NCBI GenBank assembly: GCA_963748095.1
Contig: CAVVIO010000034.1
Span: 17,646-81,645 of the forward strand
From: CAVVIO01 sp963748095
Lineage (GTDB): Bacteria > Bacteroidota > Bacteroidia > Bacteroidales > UBA10428
Length of the DNA stretch: 64,000 bases
Reading direction: 5' to 3'
In this document: positions 9,102-18,570 of the stretch, one piece after another
Numbering within the stretch: the stretch's first letter is position 1
Layout of the letters: every line of letters begins with the position of its first letter
Notes under the pieces: generated by a model
What the model saw: only the letters and a program-made list of their open reading frames with translations
Database searches by the model: none
Told to the model about the DNA's origin: nothing
Position numbers and translations under genes: made by a program

Positions 9102-10610
9102 TTATTTAATTTTCTTTCCTTTTACATCATCTACAAATAAAACAAGGACTGCAGCTAAGATCATTGAAATTCCTCCTGCTACCAAAGCATATATACTCTG
9201 ATCTTTGAACAGGGTTTTTACCATAAAACCGAGAATAGTGGCTGCCAGTATTTGGGGGATCACAATGAAAAAGTTGAATATTCCCATGTAAACACCCATT
9301 TTATGCTGCGGCAACGATCCGGTAAGAATGGCATAAGGCATTGCCAGAATACTAGCCCAGGCCAGTCCAATCCCCAGCATTGAATAGATCATCTGGTGCG
9401 GATCGGTTAAAATGTAAATGGAAGCCAGTCCGATTCCGCCTGTTATCAGTGCGATCATGTGGGTGATCTTTCTGTTGGTAAGTTTAGCCAGCCAGGGTAA
9501 CAGGGCAAGACTGAAAAATGCAGCAAAAAGGTTGTACCATCCGAACATTCCTCCAACCCAGTTAGCGCCTTCGTTATATAATGCAGAAGTTGTATCGGTG
9601 GTATGATACAAATGACTGGTTACCCCTGAAGTGGTGTATATCCACATCGAAAATAAAGCAAACCAGGAAAAGAACTGAACAAACGCCAGTTGCCGCATTG
9701 TTGGAGGCATGCTGTACAAATCGGTGATGATGGAAACCAGGCCTGTATCCTTTTTATTCTGCTGTACAAGTAATGCACTTAATAATTGTAATAATCCGAA
9801 AACTGCCAGACCTCCGGCAAGAATATAAAGTTCTTTTTCCAAATGAAACCGGATGATGGGTAATGTAAACAGGATTCCTGCAATGGTCCATATTAATCCA
9901 CGCCGCAAATAGGTATTGAAAGGCGCTGCTGTAACTTTCCGATCGGGTGCAGGTTCATTCGGATTCTCGTTAAACTGCTGCATTTCTTCAGGAGAATATT
10001 CCCTGGATGAGAAAACTGTCCATACCACTGCTAACAGAAATACAGCTCCACCCAGATAAAATGAATATCTTACAGTTGGTGGAATTATTCCTTCCGGGGC
10101 AGTATTGGGTATGTTTAGCCAGTGTGCCAGTACATAAGGCAACCAGGAAGCAACAAAGGCGCCGATACCTATAAAAAAACTCTGCATGGTAAAGCCAATG
10201 GTACGTTGCTCATCAGGTAGCATATCCCCTACAAAAGCACGGAAGGGTTCCATAGAGATATTAATGGAAGCGTCCATGATCCATAACATTCCTGCAGCAA
10301 TCCATAATGAAGGTGAGTTCGGCATTAAAATAAGCGCCAGTGAAGCCAGTATGGCACCAGTAAGAAAATAAGGACGACGGCGCCCGAGTTTTCCCCAGGT
10401 GTTGTCACTCATGTGGCCGATTATCGGTTGTATGATCAAACCTGTTATCGGAGCGGCAATCCATAATATAGGTATCCGGTCGACATCCGCTCCCAGCGTT
10501 TGAAATATTCTGCTGACATTGGCATTCTGGAGTCCGAAACCGAATTGAATTCCAAGAAATCCAAAACTCATATTCCAGATCTGCCAAAAGCTTAATTTTG
10601 GCTTTTTCAT
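9102..10610 (-). CDS. MFS/GPH-type maltose transporter
   Basis: This 502-residue polytopic inner-membrane protein has about twelve hydrophobic segments. It carries the cytoplasmic-loop motif DNTWGKLGRRRPYF, typical of the glycoside-pentoside-hexuronide / SLC45-like sugar symporters found next to maltose phosphorylase genes in Bacteroidota. It probably imports maltose or short maltodextrins from the periplasm with a cation. It is the first gene of the minus-strand operon. A candidate promoter lies at 10732-10764 and a LacI-type operator at 10820-10831. A charged central loop (about residues 200-225, EEMQQFNENPNEPAPDRK) is the usual break between the two six-helix halves. Confidence 0.88.
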   Translation of the reverse strand: MKKPKLSFWQIWNMSFGFLGIQFGFGLQNANVSRIFQTLGADVDRIPILWIAAPITGLIIQPIIGHMSDNTWGKLGRRRPYFLTGAILASLALILMPNSPSLWIAAGMLWIMDASINISMEPFRAFVGDMLPDEQRTIGFTMQSFFIGIGAFVASWLPYVLAHWLNIPNTAPEGIIPPTVRYSFYLGGAVFLLAVVWTVFSSREYSPEEMQQFNENPNEPAPDRKVTAAPFNTYLRRGLIWTIAGILFTLPIIRFHLEKELYILAGGLAVFGLLQLLSALLVQQNKKDTGLVSIITDLYSMPPTMRQLAFVQFFSWFALFSMWIYTTSGVTSHLYHTTDTTSALYNEGANWVGGMFGWYNLFAAFFSLALLPWLAKLTNRKITHMIALITGGIGLASIYILTDPHQMIYSMLGIGLAWASILAMPYAILTGSLPQHKMGVYMGIFNFFIVIPQILAATILGFMVKTLFKDQSIYALVAGGISMILAAVLVLFVDDVKGKKIK

Positions 10611-10731
10611 ATAGATTTAGTTTAAAGTTAGCTTGAGAAATGCTTTGGGGATAAACAAAAAAAATCCCTGCCTGTTCTCACAGTTCAGAGATCAACCAAC
10701 AAAAAGTAACAATCAGGAAGTTATTTCAATC

Positions 10732-10764
10732 CAAATGTATAAAAAAAATAGTATACATTGCAAG
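10732..10764 (-). promoter_or_regulatory. Candidate promoter of the transporter-phosphorylase operon
   Basis: On the minus strand a -7 box TACATTTG (10739 to 10732) is preceded, 21 bp upstream, by CTTG (10764 to 10761). This gives one mismatch to the Bacteroidota pattern TTTG-N19/21-TAnnTTTG. The box lies about 120 bp before the transporter start codon. The LacI-type operator is about 90-100 bp upstream of the inferred transcription start, a position that suits activation more than simple blocking. Confidence 0.45.
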
Positions 10765-10819
10765 TGCTTTGCTGAAAAATAAAGCATTACAGAAGATTAA
10801 AAACCACGCATCCCTTGTT

Positions 10820-10831
10820 TCAAACGTTTGC
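10820..10831. promoter_or_regulatory. LacI-type operator before the transporter operon
   Basis: TCAAACGTTTGC contains the 10-bp perfect palindrome CAAACGTTTG with the central CG typical of LacI-family operators. The same core recurs at 11982-11991, and related half-sites lie before susC. The nearby LacI-family gene is the likely source of the binding protein (inference). Confidence 0.7.
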
Positions 10832-10848
10832 GTAAGATGAAATATTTT

Positions 10849-11868
10849 TTAAAGTTTTTTTGTAGATCCTCTTATAATAAGGTCGGTTTTAATAATATCC
10901 GTAAGAGGATCGTCGGTTTCGCACAGATTGTTTAACCTTTTAACAAGTATTTTTGCAGCCCTTTTACCCATTTCAAATCCATGCTGACTTACTGTAGTTA
11001 ATAAAGGGTCGGAAACAGTAGAAACCAGTCCATCGGTAAATCCGACTATGGAAATATCCTGCGGAACTTTTAATCCCATTTGCTTAATTATATTTAATAT
11101 ACCCATAGCAGTCATGTCGTTAACAGCAAAAAATGAATCAGGCGGGCTGGGAAGACTCATGATCTTTTTAGTTTCCTCTAAGGCACCTTCAAAAGTATCG
11201 CAATGGATGATCAGGTCATCATCGACTTTTATACCGTTTTTTTCAAGTGCTGTAATATATCCTCTTTTCCGCTGGTATCCAATCTGGAGATGTTGAGTTG
11301 CAGCAAAATGCGCAATGCGTTTGCAACCCGTGTGGATAAGAAGTTCAACAGCCCGCAATGCCCCGTCAAAATCATCGACGATTACTTTATCCGTTTCAAT
11401 TTCATCGCATGCCCGGTCGAAAAATACAACAGGTACATCATTATCGATCATCTGTTTAATATGTCCATATTTCCGGGTAGTTTTGGCCAGTGATATCAAC
11501 ACTCCGTCCACCCGGCTCGAAAGCAAGGACTGAACATTTAGTACTTCCCGCTCATAGCTTTCATTGGACTGAAAAAACATCACATTGTACCCCGCATCCA
11601 TAGCTGACTCCTCGATACCCGATATTACGGAGGAAAAAAAGAAATGAACGATCTCAGGTACTATCACCCCAATGATGTTTGTTTTTTGGTTACGCAAACT
11701 CAGCGCTACATAATTCGGTTTGTAATTAAGCTTCTCAACCAACTCACGCACCTGCTGCTTGGTATGCGGACTGATATCCGGATGATCCTTTAAGGCCCGC
11801 GAAACTGTTGACGGAGACACCCCCAGTTCACGAGCGATATCTTTAATAGTAACCTGATGCATTTTCAT
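10849..11868 (-). CDS. LacI-family transcriptional regulator of the maltodextrin locus
   Basis: This 339-residue regulator has an N-terminal LacI helix-turn-helix (TIKDIARELGVSPSTVSRAL, about residues 7-26), the hinge region NYKPNYVALSLR, and a periplasmic-binding-protein-like sensor domain (about 60-335). The length is normal. It sits between the minus-strand transporter operon and the plus-strand amylase/susCDEF genes, with palindromic CG-centred operators on both sides. It therefore probably controls the whole locus in response to maltose or a maltodextrin, much as MalR-type regulators do in Flavobacteriia. There is no SusR-like gene in the window. A palindromic site about 113 bp upstream of its start suggests autoregulation. 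Whether it activates or represses is not shown by the sequence. Confidence 0.9.
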   Translation of the reverse strand: MKMHQVTIKDIARELGVSPSTVSRALKDHPDISPHTKQQVRELVEKLNYKPNYVALSLRNQKTNIIGVIVPEIVHFFFSSVISGIEESAMDAGYNVMFFQSNESYEREVLNVQSLLSSRVDGVLISLAKTTRKYGHIKQMIDNDVPVVFFDRACDEIETDKVIVDDFDGALRAVELLIHTGCKRIAHFAATQHLQIGYQRKRGYITALEKNGIKVDDDLIIHCDTFEGALEETKKIMSLPSPPDSFFAVNDMTAMGILNIIKQMGLKVPQDISIVGFTDGLVSTVSDPLLTTVSQHGFEMGKRAAKILVKRLNNLCETDDPLTDIIKTDLIIRGSTKKL

Positions 11869-11980
11869 TTAATTGATTGCTTTATAATTTAGCTGTAGGC
11901 TGATGTTAAAACTTAATCCTAAACATTCGTAAATTAAATATTTTCAAATTTCATTACCAAAGGGATGTCTATTTTTAATT

Positions 11981-12004
11981 TCAAACGTTTGCGGAATCGT
12001 TTGC
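11981..12004. promoter_or_regulatory. Two tandem LacI-type operator dodecamers
   Basis: Two adjacent 12-bp units are TCAAACGTTTGC (11981-11992), whose core is a perfect palindrome, and GGAATCGTTTGC (11993-12004), whose right half is intact. The CGTTTGCGG element repeats exactly 12 bp apart (11986 and 11998). The same phasing occurs upstream of susC. Confidence 0.65.
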
Positions 12005-12361
12005 GGAGTTTTATGATGTTTTTAATGACATTAGCTGATAATTTAAACTGTATGATTTATTTTCTTTGAGCATGCATTAATGATTAAAAATTGTTTACAA
12101 ATTAGTCAGAGATGTGAAGGGAAGTTTCAGAGATCAGCCAATAAAACAAATTTAACAAATAAACAGGAAAAAATAACTATAAAAAAATAAGATTTTAAAA
12201 GTACTATTTAAAAGTGAAACTATTTAGAAATCACACAACTTACAATTGCAAAATGACTGTAAATGCAATTTGTAAGAAACTGTGTTTTTCAGATACATGA
12301 CCAAAACATGGTGTGGTATAGTTTAAATTATATCTGCACACAGTAAAAAAACCTGAAAAAT

Positions 12362-12377
12362 TGTTCATATGTGAACA
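12362..12377. promoter_or_regulatory. Inverted repeat before the amylase gene
   Basis: The arms TGTTCA and TGAACA are perfect and separated by TATG. The repeat lies 40 bp upstream of the amylase start codon. It could be an operator for a second regulator or a small 5'-leader hairpin. Nothing in the sequence decides between them. Confidence 0.3.
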
Positions 12378-12416
12378 CAGGCAATAATCCCTATTTTAAT
12401 TCACAAAATATAAGGA

Positions 12417-15236
12417 ATGATTTTACACATTTTTAAAACATTAATTCCGAAAAGCGTTTTTAATCCAAAACGATCCGTATTATTTTTCGTTATCCCATTT
12501 ATTTCAATTCTCACCATTTCTGCTCAAATAATTACCACCTCCCCCGATCTTCCAATTGATACCAAACCTGTGACGGTATATTTCAATGCTGCATTGGGTA
12601 CAAAGGGACTGATGGATTACACCGGTGATGTGTATGCCCATACGGGAGTTATAACTGACAAAAGTACCAGCAGCAGCGACTGGAAATATGTAAAAGCCGC
12701 CTGGGATGTAAATATTCCCGAGTGTAAAATGACCCGTGTGGAAACCAATTTATATAAATTGGAGATTACCCCTTCCATTCGTGAGTTTTATGGAGTACCC
12801 AACGGAGAGAAAATTCTGAAAATGGCTTTTGTATTCCGTAATTCGGATGGAACAAAAGAAGGAAAAGATGACGGCTCAAAAGATATTTTTGCCGATGTTT
12901 TTGAAGAAGGTCTGAATGTTAGTTTCACACATCCTTCCGGAAGCTGGGTTTTAACCGACTCAACAAAAACATTGTCTTTAACGGCTTCATCAACCGACAC
13001 TTCGACACTTACATTATATATCAATAATACTTCTGTTAAACAAATCAACGGAACCAGCATAACCTATGATTATTCATTCCCGAAAGCCGGGGATTACACT
13101 TCTGTTGTTACAGCGGAAAAAAATGGAAAAACCGTAACCGATACACTTTTAATTTGTGCGCAAAAAGATCCTGATATACAGGCCATACCAGAAGGGAATT
13201 CTGATGGGATCAATTACAACTCTACATCTGAAGTAACCTTTGTACTTTATGCCCCCTACAAGAAAAATATTTTTTTACTGGGAGATTTTAACAACTGGTA
13301 TCCTCAAAATGCATGGCAATTAAAAAAAGACGGCCCCAGATGGTGGATAACCGTTTCCGGTCTGACTCCTGGAAAAGAATATGCATTTCAGTACCTTGTG
13401 GATAGTACTATCCTGATTGCCGATCCGTATTCTGAAAAAATTCTGGATCCGTCGAATGATAAATATATACCTACTTCAGTTTATCCGGATTTAAAACCTT
13501 ATCCTGATGGTAAAACAGATGGAATCGTGGGTGTGATAGCTCCCGGAAAAGAGAAATTCCAATGGGATGATTCCGGATTTGTACCTTCTAAAACCACAGA
13601 CCTTGTAATTTATGAATTACTGATCCGTGATTTCGTAACAACTCATGACATTAAAGATGTAGCCGGCAAACTCGATTACCTGCATACGCTGGGAGTGAAT
13701 GCGATAGAACTGATGCCTTTCAGTGAATTTGAAGGAAACAGCAGCTGGGGATATAATCCTGATTTTTATTTTGCTCCCGATAAATATTACGGCCGTGACA
13801 TCGATTACAAAGCATTTATCGACGAATGTCATAAAAGAGGAATTGCCGTCATAATGGATATGGTATTAAATCATGCATATAATCAATGTCCGTTGGTGCA
13901 GTTGTATTACAATTCTATAGCCGGACAACCGGCTGCCGATAATCCCTGGTTTAACCAAACCAGTCCAAACCCTGTTTTTAGCTGGGGAAATGACTTTAAC
14001 CACGAATCGCCGGCTACAAAGTATTTCGTTTCAAGGGTAATCAAATACTGGATGAAAGAATATCATATCGACGGTTACCGCTTTGATTTTACAAAAGGTT
14101 TTACCAATACACCCGGTGACGGATCAGCCTATGATCCTTCGCGTATAGCTATACTCGAACATATGTACGACACCCTGAAAACTGCCGACACCAGTGGAAT
14201 TATGATTTGCGAACACTTTACGGCAAACTCGGAAGAAAAAGTACTTTCAGCTTACGGAATGTGTATCTGGGGAAATTCAAATTACAATTACAGTCAGGCT
14301 TCTATGGGTTATCTGAATAATTCGGATTTTTCCTGGGGATCTTACGAAACAAGGGGATGGTCGGAACCACATCTGGTTACTTATATGGAAAGCCATGATG
14401 AAGAGAGGATGATGTATAACGATCTCACCGCAGGGAATCAATTGGGAGATTACTCGGTAAAAGATACCGCTACTGCTTTGCAACGGGTTGCCCTTTGCGG
14501 TGATTTTTTCTTCACCATACCGGGACCAAAAATGATCTGGATGTTTGAAGAACTGGGGTATGACTACGGTATCAACCGTTGCGAGGACGGAAGTTACAGT
14601 TCAGATTGCCGTGTTTCGCCAAAACCTGTTGTGTGGAATTATTACAACATTCCGAAAAGAAAAGAACTTTACCTGGACTTTGCAAAACTAATTGAAGTTA
14701 AGAAAAACTATCCGGCTTTTGAAACAAAAGACTATACATTACATGTAGGCGCTAATATTGCTATTAAAAAAATAACATTAAAAGACCCCGGACAGGATGT
14801 GGTGGCAATGGGTAATTTTGGTTTAACCGAAACATCTACCGAAGCCGGATTTACAAAAACCGGCCTGTGGTATGAATTATTCAGTGGAGACTCACTGAAT
14901 GTCACTGATACAAGCATGAATATCGATTTTAAGGCCGGAGAGTACAAACTTTTTTCAACCGAAAAGATGCTGACCCCAACTAATACCAGGGATATAATTT
15001 CCAATAATGCCACTTTCACTTTGTTCCCGAATCCGGTAAAAAATCAATTATCCGTAACTTCGGATGCTACAGTTTCAGCTTTTGAAATTTATGATCTTTC
15101 GGGAATTAAACAATTGACAATTAAGAACCCCGAAAAACCATACAAAATCAATGTATCGAAACTGTCAGGGGGATTTTATCTGCTGGTCGGCAAAACTCAG
15201 GATGGAAAAAATATTATTCAAAAGTTTGTAAAATAA
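12417..15236 (+). CDS. T9SS-secreted multidomain GH13 amylase
   Basis: This 939-residue extracellular starch-degrading enzyme begins with a signal peptide ending near TISAQ. An N-terminal beta-sandwich (about residues 30-160) is followed by a second Ig-like segment and then a CBM48-like module (about 270-350, with FLLGDFNNW). The GH13 barrel has DMVLNH (about 480), GYRFD with the nucleophile near 556, ICEH with the acid/base near 599 and ESHDEER near 658. The last 70 residues (FTLFPNPVKNQLSV...GGFYLLVG...IIQKFVK) form a type A T9SS sorting domain, so the protein should cross the outer membrane by T9SS and be attached or released. It probably plays the surface-amylase role that lipoprotein SusG plays in Bacteroides (inference). 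It lies upstream of susC but is separated by 349 bp with its own operator cluster. Confidence 0.9.
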   Translation: MILHIFKTLIPKSVFNPKRSVLFFVIPFISILTISAQIITTSPDLPIDTKPVTVYFNAALGTKGLMDYTGDVYAHTGVITDKSTSSSDWKYVKAAWDVNIPECKMTRVETNLYKLEITPSIREFYGVPNGEKILKMAFVFRNSDGTKEGKDDGSKDIFADVFEEGLNVSFTHPSGSWVLTDSTKTLSLTASSTDTSTLTLYINNTSVKQINGTSITYDYSFPKAGDYTSVVTAEKNGKTVTDTLLICAQKDPDIQAIPEGNSDGINYNSTSEVTFVLYAPYKKNIFLLGDFNNWYPQNAWQLKKDGPRWWITVSGLTPGKEYAFQYLVDSTILIADPYSEKILDPSNDKYIPTSVYPDLKPYPDGKTDGIVGVIAPGKEKFQWDDSGFVPSKTTDLVIYELLIRDFVTTHDIKDVAGKLDYLHTLGVNAIELMPFSEFEGNSSWGYNPDFYFAPDKYYGRDIDYKAFIDECHKRGIAVIMDMVLNHAYNQCPLVQLYYNSIAGQPAADNPWFNQTSPNPVFSWGNDFNHESPATKYFVSRVIKYWMKEYHIDGYRFDFTKGFTNTPGDGSAYDPSRIAILEHMYDTLKTADTSGIMICEHFTANSEEKVLSAYGMCIWGNSNYNYSQASMGYLNNSDFSWGSYETRGWSEPHLVTYMESHDEERMMYNDLTAGNQLGDYSVKDTATALQRVALCGDFFFTIPGPKMIWMFEELGYDYGINRCEDGSYSSDCRVSPKPVVWNYYNIPKRKELYLDFAKLIEVKKNYPAFETKDYTLHVGANIAIKKITLKDPGQDVVAMGNFGLTETSTEAGFTKTGLWYELFSGDSLNVTDTSMNIDFKAGEYKLFSTEKMLTPTNTRDIISNNATFTLFPNPVKNQLSVTSDATVSAFEIYDLSGIKQLTIKNPEKPYKINVSKLSGGFYLLVGKTQDGKNIIQKFVK

Positions 15237-15410
15237 TTCCTGACTTTTTTAGATCAAAAAAGTGTAAGATTTTTCCACTTCTTCCTTATCAAAACAGCTT
15301 CACATTAACATTGTTTCCATCACCCTTATTATCGAATAAAGCGGTCCGATTGCACATTTCCTGTAATGCACAGTCGCACAATCAAATAATGATTTTTATC
15401 ATAAAATTAC

Positions 15411-15446
15411 GCAATCGTTTGCGGTAACGTTTGCGGTAACGTTTGT
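15411..15446. promoter_or_regulatory. Three tandem 12-bp LacI-type half-sites before susC
   Basis: The units are GCAATCGTTTGC (15411-15422, one mismatch from a full palindrome), GGTAACGTTTGC (15423-15434) and GGTAACGTTTGT (15435-15446). CGTTTG therefore repeats at exactly 12 bp. The array ends about 70 bp upstream of the inferred susC transcription start, which suggests activation or cooperative loading by the LacI-family protein. Confidence 0.65.
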
Positions 15447-15478
15447 GTCGATTTTAGCATGTATTTACCCGCATTCTT

Positions 15479-15509
15479 TTTGTCAAACAACGCGGTATAT
15501 GTAGCTTAG
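15479..15509 (+). promoter_or_regulatory. Candidate susC promoter
   Basis: TTTG (15479-15482), a 19-bp spacer and TAGCTTAG (15502-15509) match the Bacteroidota pattern TTTG-N19-TAnnTTTG with one mismatch. The susC start codon is 76 bp further on. Confidence 0.45.
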
Positions 15510-15585
15510 ACTTGTCTTTATACACTAAAGATTTTTCATTTAAAAATAATCTAAATTATTTATTACTAACCTAATTAACGATTGT

Positions 15586-18558
15586 ATGAGAAGAATACTA
15601 ACCTTGAAAAAAGTATTACTGCTTTTGGGCGGTTTGCTTTTTATGGTTCAACTACAAGCACAACAGCATACTGTTACCGGAATAGTAACAGATGCCAAAG
15701 ACGGTAGTCCCTTACCGGGAGCTACCGTGGTTATTGAGGGAACAAACAGAGGTACCTCAACCGATTCCGATGGCAAATACCAGATTCAGGCTTCTCCGGA
15801 AGACGTGCTCAACGTTTCATTTGTAGGATACAATACCGAAAATATTACGGTAGGTGACAAAACTACAATTGATGTTTCATTAACTCCCGGACTGGCACAA
15901 CTGGAACAGGTGGTAGTGATTGGTTATGGTTCCGTTAAAAAAACAGATCTAACCGGATCTGTCGATGTTGTAAATTCAAACGACTTTAATAAAGGTGCCA
16001 TTACCAGTGCTCAGGATCTGTTGGTCGGAAAAAGTGCCGGTGTGGTAATTACTACTAGCAGCGGAGCTCCGGGAAGTGGTGCAAAAATCCGTATCCGTGG
16101 CGGTTCATCTTTGAATGCTTCAAATGATCCACTGATTGTAGTTGACGGGGTACCTTTATCTAATAATGTACCGGGCGGAAGTTCTAACCTGCTTTCCTTC
16201 CTGAATCCGGATGATATTGCTTCTTTTACTGTTTTGAAGGATGCTTCAGCAACTGCAATATACGGATCAAGAGCATCTAATGGTGTTATCATTATCACCA
16301 CAAAAAAAGGCCAGATCGGTAAACCAATGAAAATTTCCTATAACGGTTATGTTTCTGTTTCCGATCCTGTAAAATTAATGGATGTTTACTCCGGTGACGA
16401 ACTCCGGCAGATTGCTTATGATCATCGTGATATTTATGGGGTATCCAGCTTTAATGCATTAGGGACTGAGAATACAAACTGGCAGAAAGAGATCTATCAA
16501 ACAGCCATTTCCCAGGATCATAACCTGAGTATGTCTGGTGCATACAAAACGCTACCGTACAGGGTATCGCTGGGTTATACAGATCAGAATGGTATACTAA
16601 AGAATACAAATATGAACCGGTTTACCGGTGCCATAAGCCTCAATCCCACCCTGCTTAATAACAGCCTTACTGTAAACATTAATGCAAGAGGGATGAGCAC
16701 CAATCACAACTTTTCCAATGATGGTGCAGTTGGAAGTGCAATTGCCATGGATCCCACTCATCCGGTCATGGATGGAACTACGACCACAGACGGATATTTT
16801 CAGTGGCCTACTTACGGTGCAAACCTGGGGACCCCCAACCCGGTTGAACAGCTATTAGCTAACAATAATAAGTCGCATGTTATGAGGGGAATAGGAAATA
16901 TCGAACTGAATTATAAACTTCCCTTTCTTCCCGATCTGAAAGCAGACCTGAACCTGGCAACTGATTATACGGACAGTAAAGGACATAATAATTACCCGAC
17001 CTCTGCACCTTCCACATTAATTGCCCCGCTGGATAACGGGAAATTGACTAATTACACCGGTAAGGAATATAACAATCTGCTTGATTTTTATTTGAACTAT
17101 ACAAAGAACCTGGACAAAATAAAGAGTAATATTGATGCAACTGCCGGTTATTCCTGGCAACATTTTAAAAGGGAAGGCGACAATTACAGTCGTGGAATTG
17201 TTGATGCGGAACATGCCTATCAAATGTCGGACAGTACTACTTTTGCTTCAGAAAATTACCTGGTATCATTCTTCGGAAGGTTAAATTATTCACTGATGGA
17301 CAGGTATTTACTGACATTCACAATTCGTGATGATGGTTCATCCCGTTTTTCAGGTAAGAACCAATGGGGATATTTCCCGTCTGCAGCTTTTGCCTGGAAG
17401 ATTAATGAGGAATCTTTCCTGAAGAATGTGAAAGTTATTTCCCAGTTGAAATTAAGACTGGGATGGGGGCAAACCGGACAACAGGGTATTGCCGGAGTTG
17501 CTGGAAATTACCCTTCACAGGCTGTATATATCAGTTCGGTTATCGGTTCGTATTATCCGATCGGTGGTGAATATCTCCCCACATTACGACCCAATCCTTA
17601 TGACCCGAATATTAAATGGGAAAGTACAACTACCCAAAATGTTGGACTTGATTTTGGATTTTTTGATGACCGTATTTCAGGATCGGTTAATATCTATAAA
17701 CGTGTTACCAATGATTTGCTGAATAAGGTTACGATTCCTAGTGGCAGCAATTTCTCCAATACACTGGTAACAAATGTTGGCAGCCTGGAAAATAAAGGGG
17801 CAGAAGTTACATTGAACCTGAGACCTATCTCACAGGAAAATATGTCATTGTCTTTAGGTTTTAATCTGACTTATAATAAAAATAAAATAACCAAATTATT
17901 ATTAACGGATGATCCCAGTTATATTGGAGTTCTTTCAGGAGGTGATTCATACACGGGCTATTTACAGGTAAGTAGGGTTGGTTATCCAGCTTATTCTTTC
18001 TTCATGAACAAGCAGGTATATGATGCTAACGGCAACCCGATTGAAGGCTTGTATGCGGATCTTTCAGGTAACGGTGGAACCGTAAATGGTACCAATGCCG
18101 ATAAATACATAGATCACAAACCTGCTCCGGATTATTTACTGGGTTTCTCTCTGCGGTTTAATTACAAAGATTTTGACTTTTCTGCTTCAACCCGTACCAG
18201 TATCGGAAATTACGTGTACAACCAGGTTGCATCGGGTGCTTCCTTCGATCAGATGTATCAGATCGGGTACTGGCATAATGAACCGAAATTGCTAAACGAT
18301 ACAAAATTTGTGAAGCGCCAGTTTACTTCCGATTACTTTGTTGAAAATGCTTCTTTTTTCAAACTAGACAATGCATCGGCTGGCTATACTTTCAAAAACA
18401 TAGTCAGCAAAGTGAACTTACGTGTTAATCTTACTGTTCAGAATGCGCTGACTATTACGAAATACACCGGTATAGATCCGGAGGTTGATGGCGGTGTGGA
18501 TAATAATTTCTACCCCAGGCCCCGTACATTCCTTCTTGGTGTAAGTTTAACCTATTAA
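15586..18558 (+). CDS. susC: SusC-like TonB-dependent outer-membrane receptor
   Basis: This 990-residue outer-membrane transporter imports glucan oligosaccharides together with the SusD partner. A signal peptide (ending LQAQQ) is followed by the carboxypeptidase-regulatory-like domain (about 26-105, VTGIVTDAKDGSPLPGATV...), a TonB-box-like stretch (LEQVVVIGYG), the plug with IRGGSSLNASNDPLIVVDGVP, and the long beta-barrel ending in ...LLGVSLTY with a C-terminal aromatic residue. Length is normal for the family. The gene is 12 bp ahead of susD. The LacI-type sites and promoter upstream indicate that susC-susD-susE-susF form the induced transport operon. Confidence 0.95.
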   Translation: MRRILTLKKVLLLLGGLLFMVQLQAQQHTVTGIVTDAKDGSPLPGATVVIEGTNRGTSTDSDGKYQIQASPEDVLNVSFVGYNTENITVGDKTTIDVSLTPGLAQLEQVVVIGYGSVKKTDLTGSVDVVNSNDFNKGAITSAQDLLVGKSAGVVITTSSGAPGSGAKIRIRGGSSLNASNDPLIVVDGVPLSNNVPGGSSNLLSFLNPDDIASFTVLKDASATAIYGSRASNGVIIITTKKGQIGKPMKISYNGYVSVSDPVKLMDVYSGDELRQIAYDHRDIYGVSSFNALGTENTNWQKEIYQTAISQDHNLSMSGAYKTLPYRVSLGYTDQNGILKNTNMNRFTGAISLNPTLLNNSLTVNINARGMSTNHNFSNDGAVGSAIAMDPTHPVMDGTTTTDGYFQWPTYGANLGTPNPVEQLLANNNKSHVMRGIGNIELNYKLPFLPDLKADLNLATDYTDSKGHNNYPTSAPSTLIAPLDNGKLTNYTGKEYNNLLDFYLNYTKNLDKIKSNIDATAGYSWQHFKREGDNYSRGIVDAEHAYQMSDSTTFASENYLVSFFGRLNYSLMDRYLLTFTIRDDGSSRFSGKNQWGYFPSAAFAWKINEESFLKNVKVISQLKLRLGWGQTGQQGIAGVAGNYPSQAVYISSVIGSYYPIGGEYLPTLRPNPYDPNIKWESTTTQNVGLDFGFFDDRISGSVNIYKRVTNDLLNKVTIPSGSNFSNTLVTNVGSLENKGAEVTLNLRPISQENMSLSLGFNLTYNKNKITKLLLTDDPSYIGVLSGGDSYTGYLQVSRVGYPAYSFFMNKQVYDANGNPIEGLYADLSGNGGTVNGTNADKYIDHKPAPDYLLGFSLRFNYKDFDFSASTRTSIGNYVYNQVASGASFDQMYQIGYWHNEPKLLNDTKFVKRQFTSDYFVENASFFKLDNASAGYTFKNIVSKVNLRVNLTVQNALTITKYTGIDPEVDGGVDNNFYPRPRTFLLGVSLTY

Positions 18559-18570
18559 TCTGTTAAAGAG

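Larger units (their letters stand above)
11869..12416. other. Divergent regulatory region between regulator and amylase genes
   Basis: This 548-bp AT-rich gap has no credible ORF. It holds the tandem LacI-type sites at 11981-12004 and an inverted repeat TGTTCA-TATG-TGAACA at 12362-12377, 40 bp before the amylase start. No promoter matching TTTG-N19-TAnnTTTG was found with confidence for either flanking gene. Confidence 0.6.
15237..15585. other. Regulatory gap before susC
   Basis: This 349-bp region has no ORF. An AT-rich inverted repeat just after the amylase stop (ACTTTTTT 15243-15250 / AAAAAAGT 15256-15263) could be a weak terminator. Three CGTTTG half-sites (15416, 15428, 15440) and a candidate promoter (15479-15509) follow. 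Confidence 0.6.
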
